Assembly (NCBI GenBank): GCA_032622095.1
Contig: CP136065.1
Location: forward strand, 118,647,195 to 118,711,194
Direction: 5' to 3'
From: Siphonodentalium dalli
Taxonomy: Eukaryota; Mollusca; Scaphopoda; Gadilida; Siphonodentaliidae
DNA: 64,000 bases
Shown here piece by piece: positions 19,710-31,558 of the stretch. Positions within the stretch are counted from its first letter, which is position 1; each line of letters opens with the position of its first letter. A model generated the notes under the pieces. The model was not told where the DNA came from. It did no database searches and saw nothing but the letters and a program-made list of their open reading frames with translations. Position numbers and translations under genes: made by a program.

Positions 19710-20726
19710 ATTACGTGCGCTCGCGCAACAGTATGGCGATCAGACATATTCGTAGGTTGGTGTCACCCTACTCCGTTTCACTCCATGACGTCACCAAAAA
19801 CGACGTAAAACCTCGTGGCGTTCTGACATTTTTACTGTGCCGCGTTTTTGCTATGTTTATTTTATATGTTGTTTTCAATTATTTGTTTGTCGCCGATATC
19901 GCCATTTGTCGGGATTCCCTGTTTCTATATTTAAAACTGGCATGCTCGTAGTGAGCCTCGATTTCGATGTTTTCTCCCGGGTCAAAATACTTCAGAGTTA
20001 TGACAAAAATAGATCGACCTACATTTTCTCCATCAGAACTCTACATCAAAGAGTCTATAGACTCCCTCGGGACCTACATAGACTCCTTCATTTGGGTATT
20101 TTTACTTATAATTGGGACGTTTTATCATTTTTGGTTTGTGCAAAGACCTCTTTTTATCGTGCGGGAAAAGAGAGACATTCAAAACGCGATTTCGTAATTC
20201 GACGCAATAGGCTGAATAGCCTAACCTTCAGCCGAGTTCCGGGTCAAATACGACGAATGACGTAACACAAAACAAAACGCATTTGTTGACACAAACACCG
20301 TTTGAAGAGTTTATTATTACATAAAATGATCGTTATTGATTAATTATTTATTAATTATTGATATTTATTGTTGCATATTGGCTGCTATCAATATTTACAC
20401 AAATGGTATTAATTATTTCTTATAATTGCTCCTTTGGTCAATTTTGACTACCGGAAAATGAAAATGAAAATATGCCGCTGCAAAAAATGTAATCGATATT
20501 AAAGTCTCATCCTTTCGGCAACAGGGAATTGGTTTTAATTACTTAAATGATTAATATAGTAATTTGCCTTTTATCTGTGATGAAATGAGAAATGGTAATT
20601 GTCTTTTTTTGCTAACATTAAATTAAATTAAATAAATTAAGTAAAATACAGTGAAATTATTTTTTAAATTATTGTTTATTACATTTTGCGCACGTTGGCA
20701 TCTCTCTGAGTGCATTCTAGTTGTAT
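19710..20726 (+). repeat. Full copy of the ~1-kb TTACGTGCG repeat family
   Basis: Runs from TTACGTGCGCTCGCG to GAGTGCATTCTAGTT. Further copies lie at 20727-21997 (5'-truncated, interrupted) and, inverted, at 57863-58859. The middle carries open frames of 60-89 codons, including one beginning MTKIDRPTFSPSELY with a hydrophobic stretch (SFIWVFLLII). The AT-rich 3' part is non-coding. No transposase or terminal inverted repeat is evident. It may be a non-autonomous retroposon or DNA element. Confidence 0.65.
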
Positions 20727-21997
20727 GTGTTTTCGATTATTTGTTTGTCGCCGATATCGCCATTTGTCGGGATTCCCTGTTTCTATATTTAAAACTGTCA
20801 TGCTCGTAGTGAGCCTCGATTTCGATTTTTTTCTCCCAGGTCAAAATACGTCAGAGTTATGACAAAAATAGATCGACCTACATTTTCTCCATCAGAACTC
20901 TACATCAAAGAGTCTATCGACTCCTTCGGAACCTACATAGACTCCTTCATTTGGGTATTTCTACTTATAATTGTGAAGTTTTACCATTTTTGGTTTGTGC
21001 GAAGACCTCTTTTTATCGTGCGGGGAAAGAGAGCTAGACATTCAAAACGCGATTTCGTAATTCGACACAATAGGCTGAATAGCCTAACCTTCAGCCGAGT
21101 TCCGGGTCAAATACGACGAATGACGTAACACAAAACAAAACGCATTTGTTGACACAAACACCGTTTGATGAGTTTATTATTACATAAAATGATCGTTATT
21201 GATATTTATTGTTGCATATTGGCTGCTATCAATATTTACACAAATGGTATTAATTATTTCTTATAATTGCTCCTTTGGTCATCTTTGACTATCGGAAAAT
21301 GAAAATCAAAATATGCCGCTGAAAAAAATGTAATCGATATTAAAGGTACGGTTGGCCTTGGCGGTGGGTATCCTGTGAAAATATTTCCAACCCGTCAAAA
21401 ACCGCCACAAACAGAAAGAACATCAAAATGTAGACAGACTTTGTCCGTATACAAATAAGAAATATCGCATAAACAGTATGTTATTGTCATATGGTTGACC
21501 ATTGTTATGTATACAAAAGCATAAAAAGTTACTTTTCTGATGTTTGTTTATATTATGATGGTAAACATAAAGAGCGTTCTTTGTGGGTGAATTCCTGATA
21601 TGGAACTAATAAAGAGCGTTTATGCCATTTGTGCATGTGTGATTAGCCAGTAGCATTGTGCTGTCTTCTGTAGCACAATCAGGCTCTTGATTAGGTACAA
21701 TATAGTAGGTCTTTATGATAACATGTTGTTTACGCGATGGTCGTGGTATATATGAACGAAACACTCTATGCGTTTTACTGTTTTTTCTGTTTATATTATT
21801 ACGGTGATTGGAACAAATATGAATATTTTCGACAACTAAGGCCTCCTGTGCCTTTAAAGTCTCATCCTTTCGGCAACATGGAATTGGTTTTAATTACTTA
21901 AATGATTAATATATTAATTTGCCTTTTATCTGTGATGAAATGAGAAATGGTAGGCCTAATTGTCTTTTTTTGCTAACATTAAATTAAATTAAATAAA
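20727..21997 (+). repeat. 5'-truncated copy of the TTACGTGCG family, interrupted
   Basis: It begins in the middle of the family and is split at 21343/21854 by a TTAA-flanked insertion. It is lost at 21998 where another TTAA-type element starts. It supplies, with its sister copy, the empty site for the insertion. Confidence 0.75.
21344..21853. mobile_element. TTAA-flanked MITE, 510 bp
   Basis: Begins AGGTACGGTTGG and ends CTGTGCCT between two TTAA tetranucleotides (21340-21343, 21854-21857). The uninterrupted sister copy reads GATATTAAAGTCTC, with one TTAA, proving the insertion. A 508-bp relative lies at 29103-29610. TTAA duplication indicates piggyBac or Kolobok type. Non-coding. Confidence 0.85.
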
Positions 21998-22001
21998 TTA
22001 A

Positions 22002-22200
22002 AGGGGTACTGTACACAGAGATAGGCAATTTTTTTTATTTACTCCCATTGACATAACTTTCAAGTTAGATTGTGTTCGTGTTATTAGCGACGAAAATATT
22101 GATCTTGGAAATAAAAATATTACGATTTCAAACTACGCGCCATGTTTTTGACCTTCACCGGAGAACACGCAGGTTGCAGGATGAGCCGGAAGTTAAATTG
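22002..22200. mobile_element. Left end of a second TTAA-type MITE family (truncated)
   Basis: Starts AGGGGTACTGTACAC after TTAA and matches the left ends at 25462 and 28590. The interior diverges and no right end is visible. Confidence 0.45.
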
Positions 22201-22381
22201 ATGCCTGCAATCTCTTCCATCGAACAATCTCACCCCCTATAAAAATACTTGACGCTTTATGAATCTTGTTTAGTCTTCTCTTTTTTTCCAAATTGGTTAT
22301 AGCGGGACTTCCTTTTGCATGTAACATGATTTGTTCGCAATTCAATAATGTTCGTCGTAAACGGCCGTCGATAAAAGACAC
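22193..22381 (-). other. Unrecognised 62-codon open frame
   Basis: Lys/Arg-rich frame containing SPAITNLEKKRRLNKIHK and ending in a stop; no ATG at the start. The composition looks more protein-like than its surroundings, but I recognise no family and see no splice context. Possibly a coding scrap of a transposon. Confidence 0.2.
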
Positions 22382-22589
22382 CCAACATGTGAGATTTCAA
22401 GAACGGTAACTCGCAATGGCATAATTCGCCATTTTATGACTCCAGCCAATTCAATTTGACTTTTATGATAGCCTGTTAACCGAAACGTTTTCAGTAGACA
22501 TCGTCGACTCAAATACGTTATTTTAAAATATAATATTGATCATATTAGATCGCAATTAATTGTTACCGGGAATTTATTGAAATTGACTA
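22382..22589. other. Left flank of the 10.5-kb inverted-repeat-bounded segment
   Basis: It ends TTGAAATTGACTA. This resembles TGAAATGACTA in the repeat that continues on the far side (33106 onward), as expected if one repeat copy was split by an insertion at TA. Confidence 0.35.
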
Positions 22590-23204
22590 GGGTAATGTGG
22601 GGCATAATGAGACACATAAGCACATTAGACCCCACCATGCCACTAAACACGATGGAAGGGCACAAATTATTAAACTAAAAGTTAGATAAATAATTCTAGT
22701 ATAAATGTTATTACTCACACTTGTCTGGGAAGCAACAATTTCTGAACACCATTACTCCCCGTCGACCTACCCAATCCGTCGCATTATGCCCCATACATGG
22801 GGTACAATGAGACACATTTGACATTACAACATCAGCATATAGGCTACCGAACTTAATAAATACAAGACCGTCTGCAGTATCTCTTCTTTTGTGGATTGAA
22901 AGAATGTATAAGCGTTATTTAAAGTCATAGCAGCAGAACAATGGGACACTTTATTGATTTCTATATATGGCGGGTAAAAATAGCACCATAAAGTTTGATT
23001 TCAGGAAAATGGCCGGGGCAGGGTTAACAATCAATATTTATCTATATCATGTTTAAATGTTTGGGAATGATCGAATAGGTTATAAAAAGTTATTTTCTTT
23101 TGAACTATAAGGTTACGATAAGATTTATTTTTCCAGGTTTGATTTGCGATATGCCTAATCAGATTTTTTTTTCTCGTAGGCCTATATACCCAGATAGCAA
23201 AACT

Positions 23205-24530
23205 ATGTTGGCATTACGTTGGCATTACGTTGGCACCGTTGGCATTACGTTGGCAAAAATTGCCAACGTTTGGCCAACGTTGGGCCAACGTTCATTTTCA
23301 ACCGTGGTTATCCAACGCATTGCCAACGTTTTGCCAACCGTGGTTTGCCAACGTAATGCCAACGTAATGCCAACCATATAATGCAACAATAAATATATAT
23401 AGTTGATATTGGCGATTTTTATGATTCAAGTCTTAAAATTGTCTATGCTTTTCAAGTGTCTCCCATGTTATCTGCATATTACAGCTTTCCTCATTGGTCA
23501 TAATATTAATTAATTCTCAGGAAATGGAGTTAATGTTGGCAGATGGTTCATTTCCCAACAGTGGTTATCCAACGCATTGCCAACGTTTTGCCAACCGTGG
23601 TTTGCCAACGTAATGCCAACGTAATGCCAACCATATAAATATATTGTTGATATTGGCAATTTTTCTGGTTCAAGACTTAAAATTGTCTATGTTTTTCAAG
23701 TGTCTCCCATGTTATCTGCATATTACAGCTTTCCTCATTGGTCATAATAATTAATTCTCAGGAAATGGAGTTAATGTTGGCAGATGGTTCATTTTTCAAC
23801 AGTGGTTAAATATCCAACGCATTGCCAACGTTTTGCCAACGTAATGCCAACGTAATGCCAACCATATAAATATATTGTTGATATTGGAAATTTTTCTGGT
23901 TCAAGACTTAAAATTGTCTATGTTTTTCAAGTGCCTCCCATGTTATCTGCATATTAAAGCTTTCCTCATTGGTCATAATAATTAATTCTCAGGAAATGGA
24001 GTTAATGTTGGCAGATGGTTCATTTTTCAACAGTGGTTAAATATCCAACGCATTGCCAACGTTTTGCCAACCGTGGTTTGCCAACGTAATGCCAACGTAA
24101 TGCCAACCATATAAATATATTGTTGATATTGGCAATTTTTCTGGTTCAAGACTTAAAATTGTCTATGTTTTTCAAGTGCCTCCCATGTTATCTGCATATT
24201 ACATATGGTCTTAATAATTAATTCTCAGGAATCGGAGTTAACGTTGGCAGATGGTTAGCCCCGCGTTCATTTTCCAACGGCTTGCCAACCGTGGTTTGCC
24301 AACATAATGTCAACCATAATGTTACAATATATAGTTGATATTGGCGATTTCTTTATGGTTCAAGTCCATGTCTATGCTTTTCAAGTGTTATAAGTATATT
24401 GGTACAGCATTATCAATTAATCATAATGACTAATACTCAGGAGATGCAGTTAATGTTGGCAGATGGGTGGCATATGGTTGGCAAAGCAACACTGGGCCAA
24501 TGTTGGAATACCAACACTTTACCAATCGCT
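23205..24530. repeat. Tandem ~235-bp repeat rich in GCCAACGTAATGCC
   Basis: About five copies of a unit containing GGAAATGGAGTTAATGTTGG (near 23521, 23761, 23993, 24228, 24440) and clusters of CCAACGTAATGCCAACG. At the left edge the short motif runs in the opposite sense (GTTGGCATTACG), so the edge can fold back on the first unit. The frame at 23100-23381 is a shadow of this repeat. Confidence 0.8.
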
Positions 24531-24689
24531 AATTACATTGTATCAACATAATGCGAATTGCTTTTTCACTGGTGTGTACATGTAATTATGAGGAATAATC
24601 ATCATCCTGGTATAATTTGTGTCTATCACAAGCTTGCTTCATGATTTATTTGTTTGTGATTCTGCCCAAATATATTTATACAGTGAAAT

Positions 24690-24860
24690 TACACTACCCG
24701 GAAATTAAGATTATACATTGTATCAATTGCCATGCCCACTGACGGAAAGAGGGACTGACAGATATATGGACGCATAAAGGTCTGGACACACTGACGGACA
24801 GATGGATGGACGAGGTCAATCCAGTATACCCCATTCTTTTTTAGAGTGGGGGTATAATTA
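24690..24860 (-). repeat. Fragment of the ACCCCCAC-type repeat (inverted)
   Basis: Contains GACGGACAGATGG and GTATACCCCATTC...GAGTGGGGGTATAAT, the mirror of the start of the element at 41289-42374. Confidence 0.5.
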
Positions 24861-25133
24861 TAATTGTGCACACTCAGTATATGATATGTAATCAATACAA
24901 TGATATGCCCTACAGTGCGTGTTGTATCGAAACAGGTCTGTTTGGAGATTATGGCAGCATCAAGTGTTCCAGACACGAGACAAGATATATGCACAATCTC
25001 CAATTTAATAAACACAAAGCACAAGATAGATCACTGAAATGTACTTGATAAAACAGGATAAAACAAAATTATTGTACTGAATTTTAGATATATATTCTCG
25101 CAATAAATATATGTTATAGGCATAAATATCCTA

Positions 25134-25297
25134 CAGTAATGCCCTAAGTAATCGAAATATGGCTTGTTGCCATTCATCGGAAAGCTCTCGAGGAGAGCTT
25201 TCCGATGAATGGCAACAAGCCATATTTCAGACTAAATCCTGAAAAGTTACCCATAATTCTGCTGTGGTTATGGAGTCGATTACTTAGGGCATTACTG
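25134..25297. mobile_element. Fold-back mariner-type MITE, copy 1
   Basis: Ends CAGTAATGCCC...GGGCATTACTG, flanked by TA on both sides. It is almost entirely self-complementary around GCTCTC-GAGGAGAGC. The left arm has lost ~60 bp relative to the right. Copies 2-4 are at 27359, 36247 and 38126. Confidence 0.85.
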
Positions 25298-25461
25298 TAC
25301 TTGAGCATTGAGCATGCACTCTAATTTATGATGTGATATACCGTATGGCCTAGCATCAATAAGCCGAAAATACAGTCCATTTGGTTGACAAATCCAAACA
25401 TTGTAAATAATGTAAGTTCCACTTACCTTTAGCTAAAGTATACTAGTAATTTATTATTTAA

Positions 25462-25778
25462 AGAGGTACTGTACACCAAATTCGTCCATTTATGAGACCA
25501 TCTCATATTATACCCAACAGAATGTATATTTGATCCATGGATGATTGAAAAATAATATTGTGTGCTCTTTGAACGATGGAAACAACATGGTAATATTAAT
25601 GGAAATGAGTTATTGACTCGAATAACTCATTTCTGTCATAATCCATATGTTCTTTCGCATCGCTCTTAAAGCACACAAGTGTATTTTGCACTCACCCATG
25701 GTTCAAATTTATTTATCATTCTGTTGGGTATATTATGAGATGGTCTCATAAATGGCCAAATTTAGTACACACAACTTC
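25462..25778. mobile_element. Fold-back TTAA-type MITE
   Basis: Starts AGAGGTACTGTACACC after TTAA and ends near GTACACACAACTTCT. The two halves are inverted copies around ATTGACTCGAATAACTC. Same family as 28590-28934. Confidence 0.7.
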
Positions 25779-25799
25779 TTTAGTCTTTAACCAAACCAG

Positions 25800-27358
25800 T
25801 CCAAAATATGGCCTCCTACAGTGTTAATAGGTTCACTATATGTTTTTAATTGGAAGGAGAATTAATATCAAAGAAATTCATTAACAAGAGTAACTAACTG
25901 TAACTAGTAAAACTGATTCAGATTTAATCCACCATCAGAGAATACTGTTTAACATAGTCATGTTAAAGTCCTAATCAGGTTTAATCACAGGATTATTCAA
26001 TGAATATTGCCCTCAAGTTCCACAACCAACATATAGTCGATAGTAAAATCCAGTTGTGTGATATATAGACACAGCTCTATCATTTCAAAATACCAAAACT
26101 CATTCCAAAGACATGCGGATAGTCATATTCTGTTGTGTAAAAAATTATGGATTTCAACAAATTTCTATCATAGATAAATTGTTATTCAGTGTATAGTTGG
26201 TATTGGGCACTGGATGCACTCCCGTTCATAACAATTTTGTCTCGGTTTCAAAATATACCCAACTTGTTCTCAAGAGTCCATATTGGAGTGCTTTGGTTAA
26301 ACTTAAAGGGCTACAGATACTCAACTTATTTGAACTGGATATACATGTAGTAGCATATCTTAGAAATAGGTATCAACATATTATTTATTATTAAACTCAT
26401 TTTTTATGAAAACTAACAATTTTGGTACTACATGTAGTAGCATATCTCAGAAATAGGTATCAACATATTATTTATTGCAAAACTCATTTTTATGAGAAAA
26501 AAAACAAAATTCACAATAATTGGCTGACTGCCTGGACACTCCTATGTAGAGAAACAAAAGTTGCTAAAATAAAATATTTACCTCACATATGTAGACCGCT
26601 AGAAATTGGGAGTGTGAGACTGCCAATTTATGCATGCATACTAGCATTACTAGTATTAACCCAGAGAACACATACTAATAATGATGATTATCTGAATAAT
26701 TCTATAAAATTATGCTCCTCTGGTAATTCCCTAAATTGAGTATCTATAGTGCTTAAGGGTCATATGGGCAAGATAATGTACTGAGATATTGTGTGTGTCT
26801 GTGGTGCGACAAGGCTTATACTACGGACTCATCTTCTAGGAGAGGGTGCAATGCCAGCCAGTTGATTATAATAATCTGTTGGCTATTCTAAAGGCTCCTC
26901 ATCTCTGAGATGGTGCAAGGTCCGCCTGCCAAATGGTTGACAGAACCTGTTGACCTGACTAACGTATTGAACTTGATTTTACTGTAAGTTTTGCATTGGG
27001 GCCCATATATAATGTCAACCAGGTTGTCAAAATAGTTATAAAGTTATCCAAGTTGATAAAATCTCATTAATAAATGGAATTAAATGTTACCTGGATAAAT
27101 TTATAACAATTCTCAAAGCCTGATTAACTTCATCAGAAAATTCACTATTATTAGATGGCCAGGTGGATGAATACACAATGGAATAGTACCGACAACAACA
27201 GTGGTTATTTTGGCCTATGTAAGCTAAAACCACAACTGGCACCAGGCATATGAACCCGACATGGAAGATGACATGCTTGTGATGCAACACAGAACAATTC
27301 CAACAAGAGGTTACACCAACGATGCCGACATACCCTCATGTTGAACATCGAACATATA
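25800..27358. other. No gene recognised; local ~87-bp tandem duplication
   Basis: AT-rich. The segment AGCATATCTYAGAAATAGG is present twice (26345-26390 and 26431-26480). The open frame 26422-26739 across it shows no domain. Confidence 0.4.
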
Positions 27359-27571
27359 CAGTAATGCTCTAATTAATCGACTTCTTAACCACAGCAGAAT
27401 TATGGGTGACTTTTCAGGATTTAGTCGAAAATATGGATTGTTACCATTCATCAGAAAGCTCTCGCCGATAGCTTTCTGATGAATGGCAACAAGCCATATT
27501 TCCGACTAAATCCTGAAAAGTTACCCATAATTCTGCTGTGGTTAAGAATTCGATTAATTAAAGCATTACTG
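27359..27571. mobile_element. Fold-back mariner-type MITE, copy 2 (most complete)
   Basis: 213 bp, TA-flanked, with arms of about 100 bp that are nearly perfect inverted copies. Ends CAGTAATGCTCTAATTAATC and its complement. Confidence 0.85.
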
Positions 27572-27676
27572 TATGTGGGCATCCATACCAAAGTTCATCA
27601 ATATCCTTCAACTGCATGGTTATGAATAAAAAGACAGAAACCAACATGAAAGTGGCATAAGATGAAACCACTTTAA

Positions 27677-27930
27677 CCCTTTCATGATGAGAGCAGCGCT
27701 GGTGCAGCATTAAGGACTCTGTGCCAGTACATTCTTTTATATACGACTTACCCATAGGGAGCATGATCATATATTTAAGAGAATACACTGGCTTACAAGT
27801 TCAATGTAAATATTGTTAGGCCAATGCATTCTCTTATATATGTAAGGCTCCCAATAGACAACTCGCGTATATAATAGAATGCGTTGGCAGAGTTTTAGAA
27901 AAATATTAGGAAGCTCCAGTCATGAAAGGG
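27677..27930. mobile_element. TTAA-flanked MITE, 254 bp
   Basis: CCCTTTCATGA...TCATGAAAGGG between TTAA on both sides (27673-27676, 27931-27934). The interior is partly self-complementary. PiggyBac-like ends. The minus-strand frame here is not a gene. Confidence 0.75.
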
Positions 27931-28130
27931 TTAAATCACCAGCTATATAATGTTAACCTTGGAATCAAAATCAAATGAAATTATAAAAAAAAACAGAATG
28001 GTACTATAATCAATCCTAGTTATGATGCATGCGCACACTGGCGACTGGGACTTCCATTTCTGGCCATCCCAGCCCAAAAGCAGTTTATACTCCGCACCAG
28101 TGTTGCATGAAATGACCCTATATAGCTTCT

Positions 28131-28567
28131 TTATAGGGTCCTATATTACTATTTCTTTGGCTTTGGGGGTAAAAAATATTTGATTTGAGTTGAGGAACTC
28201 ACCCATCAAAGCTCAAGAGTGATTAGATATAAATTTTTTTAATCTATTAATTTTCGGAGATCTGTCCCAAAAGTTAGCAGAACCACGTGATCAAAAAGGA
28301 CAAATTGCTTATGTAAGATGGATAACTCTAAAATCAAATGCTTACTATTAACAATAATAACCACTTGATTTTAGAGTTATCCATCTTACACCCGCAATTT
28401 GTCCATTTTGATCACGTGGTTCTGCTAACTTTTGGGACAGATCTCCAAAAATTAATAGATTTCAAAAATCGATATCTAATCACTCTGAGCTTTGGTGGGT
28501 GGGTTCCTCGACTCGAATCAAATATTTTTTACCCCCAAAGGCAAAGAAATAGTAATATAGGACCCTC
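28131..28567. repeat. Large palindrome, arms ~200 bp
   Basis: From AGGGTCCTATATTACTATTT to its inverted copy ending ATAGTAATATAGGACCCT, with a ~30-base loop near 28340-28370. Several small indels separate the arms. Probably a fold-back element; no clear target duplication. Confidence 0.75.
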
Positions 28568-28589
28568 TGATCGGATTGAGTACCTTTAA

Positions 28590-28934
28590 AGTTGTACACC
28601 AAATCTGGTCATTTATGGGACCATCTCAAATTATACCCAATCAAATGTATGCAACAAATGAATAAATTTGAACCATGGATGAGTTCGAAGTACACTCATG
28701 TGCTATCATGACGGAAACAACACAGTAACTTTTAATGAAAATGAGTTATTGACTCGAGTCAAATAATAACTCATTTTTTTCATAATTCATATGTTCTTCT
28801 CATCGTTCTTAGAGCACATGAGTGTATTTGGCACTCATCCACCGCTCAAATTTTATTTATTTGTTGAATAGATTATATGTTGGGAAAATATGAGATGGTC
28901 CCAGAAATGGCCAAAATTAGTGTAGAGTACCCCT
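28590..28934. mobile_element. Fold-back TTAA-type MITE, second copy
   Basis: Follows TTAA (28586-28589), begins AGTTGTACACCAAAT and ends GAGTACCCCT. The halves are inverted copies around ATTGACTCGAGTCAA. Confidence 0.7.
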
Positions 28935-29102
28935 TTGAGAAATTCATATTTTAATCAGGGTAGGCCAGGCAATCAGAAGTTGCTGACACCACGGTGGTCA
29001 AAGTCAATGAAAACATAGTAACTATGAGACAGCGTTGCTTTGTAAATAAATAAATCATTAGAGAAATACAATCCTGCATGTGTCCCCAGTTGTGTCACTT
29101 AA

Positions 29103-29610
29103 AGATACGGGCGGTGTTGGTGGTGGGTATGCTGTTAAAATATTCAGCTCCGTCAAAAACCGCCATAAACAGAAGAAATAGTAAAATACAGATGGACTTT
29201 GTTCTTACGCCAATAAGAAATATGACATAAGCAGTATGTTATTGTCAATTTCGCCCCCTTTGTTATGTAAACAATAGCAAAAAAGATTATGTTTCCAGGC
29301 ATTTGTTTAGAACCGGATATGGCAGACATAAAGCGCGTTATTTGTTACTCTTTTCCTGATATGGAAATAATAAGAGCGTTTATATCATTTTTGTGCGAAT
29401 AACCAATAGAATTGCGCTGTGTTGTGTAAACAGGAGCACAACTGAGCAGGTTCTTGTTTACGTACACCATCGTACGTCTTTACAACAATAAACTATTTAC
29501 GTTCTGATTATGTTTGGCATATGAGCGGAACTGTATATATCTTGGTGTTCCTTCTGTTGATGACATTTGAACAAATATAAATATTACTGCAACGAACGCC
29601 GCCCGTGCCT
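29103..29610. mobile_element. TTAA-flanked MITE, 508 bp
   Basis: AGATACGGGCGGTG...CGCCGCCCGTGCCT between TTAA at 29099-29102 and 29611-29614. Same family and nearly the same length as 21344-21853. Confidence 0.85.
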
Positions 29611-29701
29611 TTAACTTCTTACACAGTGAACCCTACTGTAATTGTATGAAAGGTCTAAAATATATTTAAGTGCTTTGTGATTATAAATTAATGTATGCGC
29701 T

Positions 29702-30596
29702 TCACACAGCATAGAGGCTCTTAATGTTGAGCCTTGTCTGCTGGCACACTGCATCGACAGTCATAATTTTTATGTCAGCCACTCTCTTAGCCTGATATAG
29801 GACTGTACCAGGATGCGTGTACGCAAAGATGTTTTTTGCTTTCAATGCAGGGGGCACCAAAAATGGGCAGTCCGTTTCCAAAACCAATCTGTTATTGGTG
29901 TCCTGGCTATGACCTCCTTTACGGACTTCATGTTCGTTTTGCCAGCAACACCAATAAACAGATTGGGGAAATGGTCCAAAAATTGTCGTGCCTGCTCAAA
30001 TTTCCCAGTGAAGCAATGTAAATGTATCGGGAAGTCAGCAGGAAGCCTCTCTTTCAAAATTGAAAGAGTTGCTTCCTCGGCTTCCCGACAATGCACAACA
30101 ACGGGGAGACTGTGCTTGACGCTCATATCGAGCTGCATTCTAAATGCCATCTTCTGGGTAGAAAGTGGGCATCGATGCCAATTGTGATGAGCGTCAAGCC
30201 CAGTTTCCCCAACAGCTACTATACACCAGGATAGCTGAGCATTCGCTCAACTAGCCTGATGTATCGCTCAACATAGAACAAGTGTGAGAACTTGGGATGA
30301 ATCCCCACAGTTGCCCAGACTTTGGGTTGCCCAGTAATCCAGTGGAATTTGTGATAACAATTTGGATGGGAAAAATTTGTTATGCAACCACTGAAATTAC
30401 TGGGCAACACAAAGTCGGTCAACTGTTTTTTGTGATGGTGGTGCAACAAGTCCAGGTGACAGTGGGAATCCATCAGTTGTTCTTCGACGTGGATCCCCTC
30501 ACACCTGCGCTTGTTGCACACGCCTTTTGTGTGGAATCGCGGGCATATGCCTGGTGGTAGTGGAAATTTAATTAATTGCTGTGTTGACAGCGCCAT
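29702..30596 (-). pseudogene. TatD-family nuclease gene with CCCH finger, two frameshifts
   Basis: Intronless, from ATG at 30596 (context GAAGATGG). Residues 18-36 form a C-x8-C-x4-C-x3-H zinc-finger-like motif. A TatD metal-dependent nuclease domain follows, with its ligands visible: DSHCHLD (H-x-H), VGETGLD (Glu), VVVHCR (His), HCFTG (His) and ETDCP (Asp). TatD enzymes are 3'-5' exonucleases on DNA or RNA. The reading frame breaks near 30217-30224 (an extra TA in GTATAGTA) and near 29886-29893, so three frames are needed. Closest known group is probably TATDN2-like (recalled). The breaks may be mutations of a retrocopy or old gene, or assembly errors. It lies inside the 22590-33105 segment. 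Confidence 0.75.
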
Positions 30597-31558
30597 CTTC
30601 CAAACTTGTTGTCAAGGTCAATATCGAATTGAGTTCCGCTGAAATTGATACCACGTGACGTGAGAGTTATTTAGGCCGGACCAATGGTAACTTTGTTTCT
30701 TATGCTCAGTCTGTCAAATATGAATTTGACTTTTTAATGTACGTTCGTACGAACTTAAATTTCCATTATATCTAGTAATAATCTACGTAATATTACATTG
30801 TGATATGCGCTTATTTTATCGAGATAAATATGTAGTATCGACGCATGCATGATGAGTTGTACCCGAGTGTCGCATTATATACCCCACAACCAGACAACCT
30901 GCCTCTCCCCAATATGAGTGAATGTGAATAACCGGTGTACATATAACTGATCAAATTACTATAGAACTTGTCTTACTTTACCAAAATACGCATGTAGCTT
31001 TGATGGTAGTGGTAAGATGTTTTCGTTTTTGGGTCATTCTCATGAAAGCGTATAGATTCGTTTTGAAAAATAAAAAAATTCAAACTATTCAACAAGTTCT
31101 ATTTTTATCCCCAGTGAAAAATCAGATATGTGACCAGCAAGCTATCGATAATGGCGCACTGTGGCACTCTTTATCTTGCAGGCAGGAAACGTTCTTAGAA
31201 GATGACGCAATAAACGATGTCAGTTGTGTTACTGCACAATGGTGCCCCATGAGGTAGTTCTATGCGTAAGGTGTACACATTCCGTATATTTCTACAAATA
31301 GATTAGTTGTGTTAACATAGAATTGTGATGAAAATTTGCACATTAAATGGCCCATGAAATGTTGAACCAGCACCACACACTCGAGAAATCGTAACGTGGG
31401 TCAATAGTTGAGTACCCATGTTCTGATGGCTCTGAGAATACCAGCGGTATGTGACATTTCACCAACTGTACGGGAGTGACTATACACTGTCTGTCTATAA
31501 GTGCACACTTCGCAAAAGCAGCTTATATGGGAAATTTTGATAAATGATTTAATCACAG
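30597..31558. other. No gene recognised
   Basis: Upstream side of the TatD relic. AT-rich with small open frames and no promoter or CpG-like signal I can defend. Confidence 0.4.
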
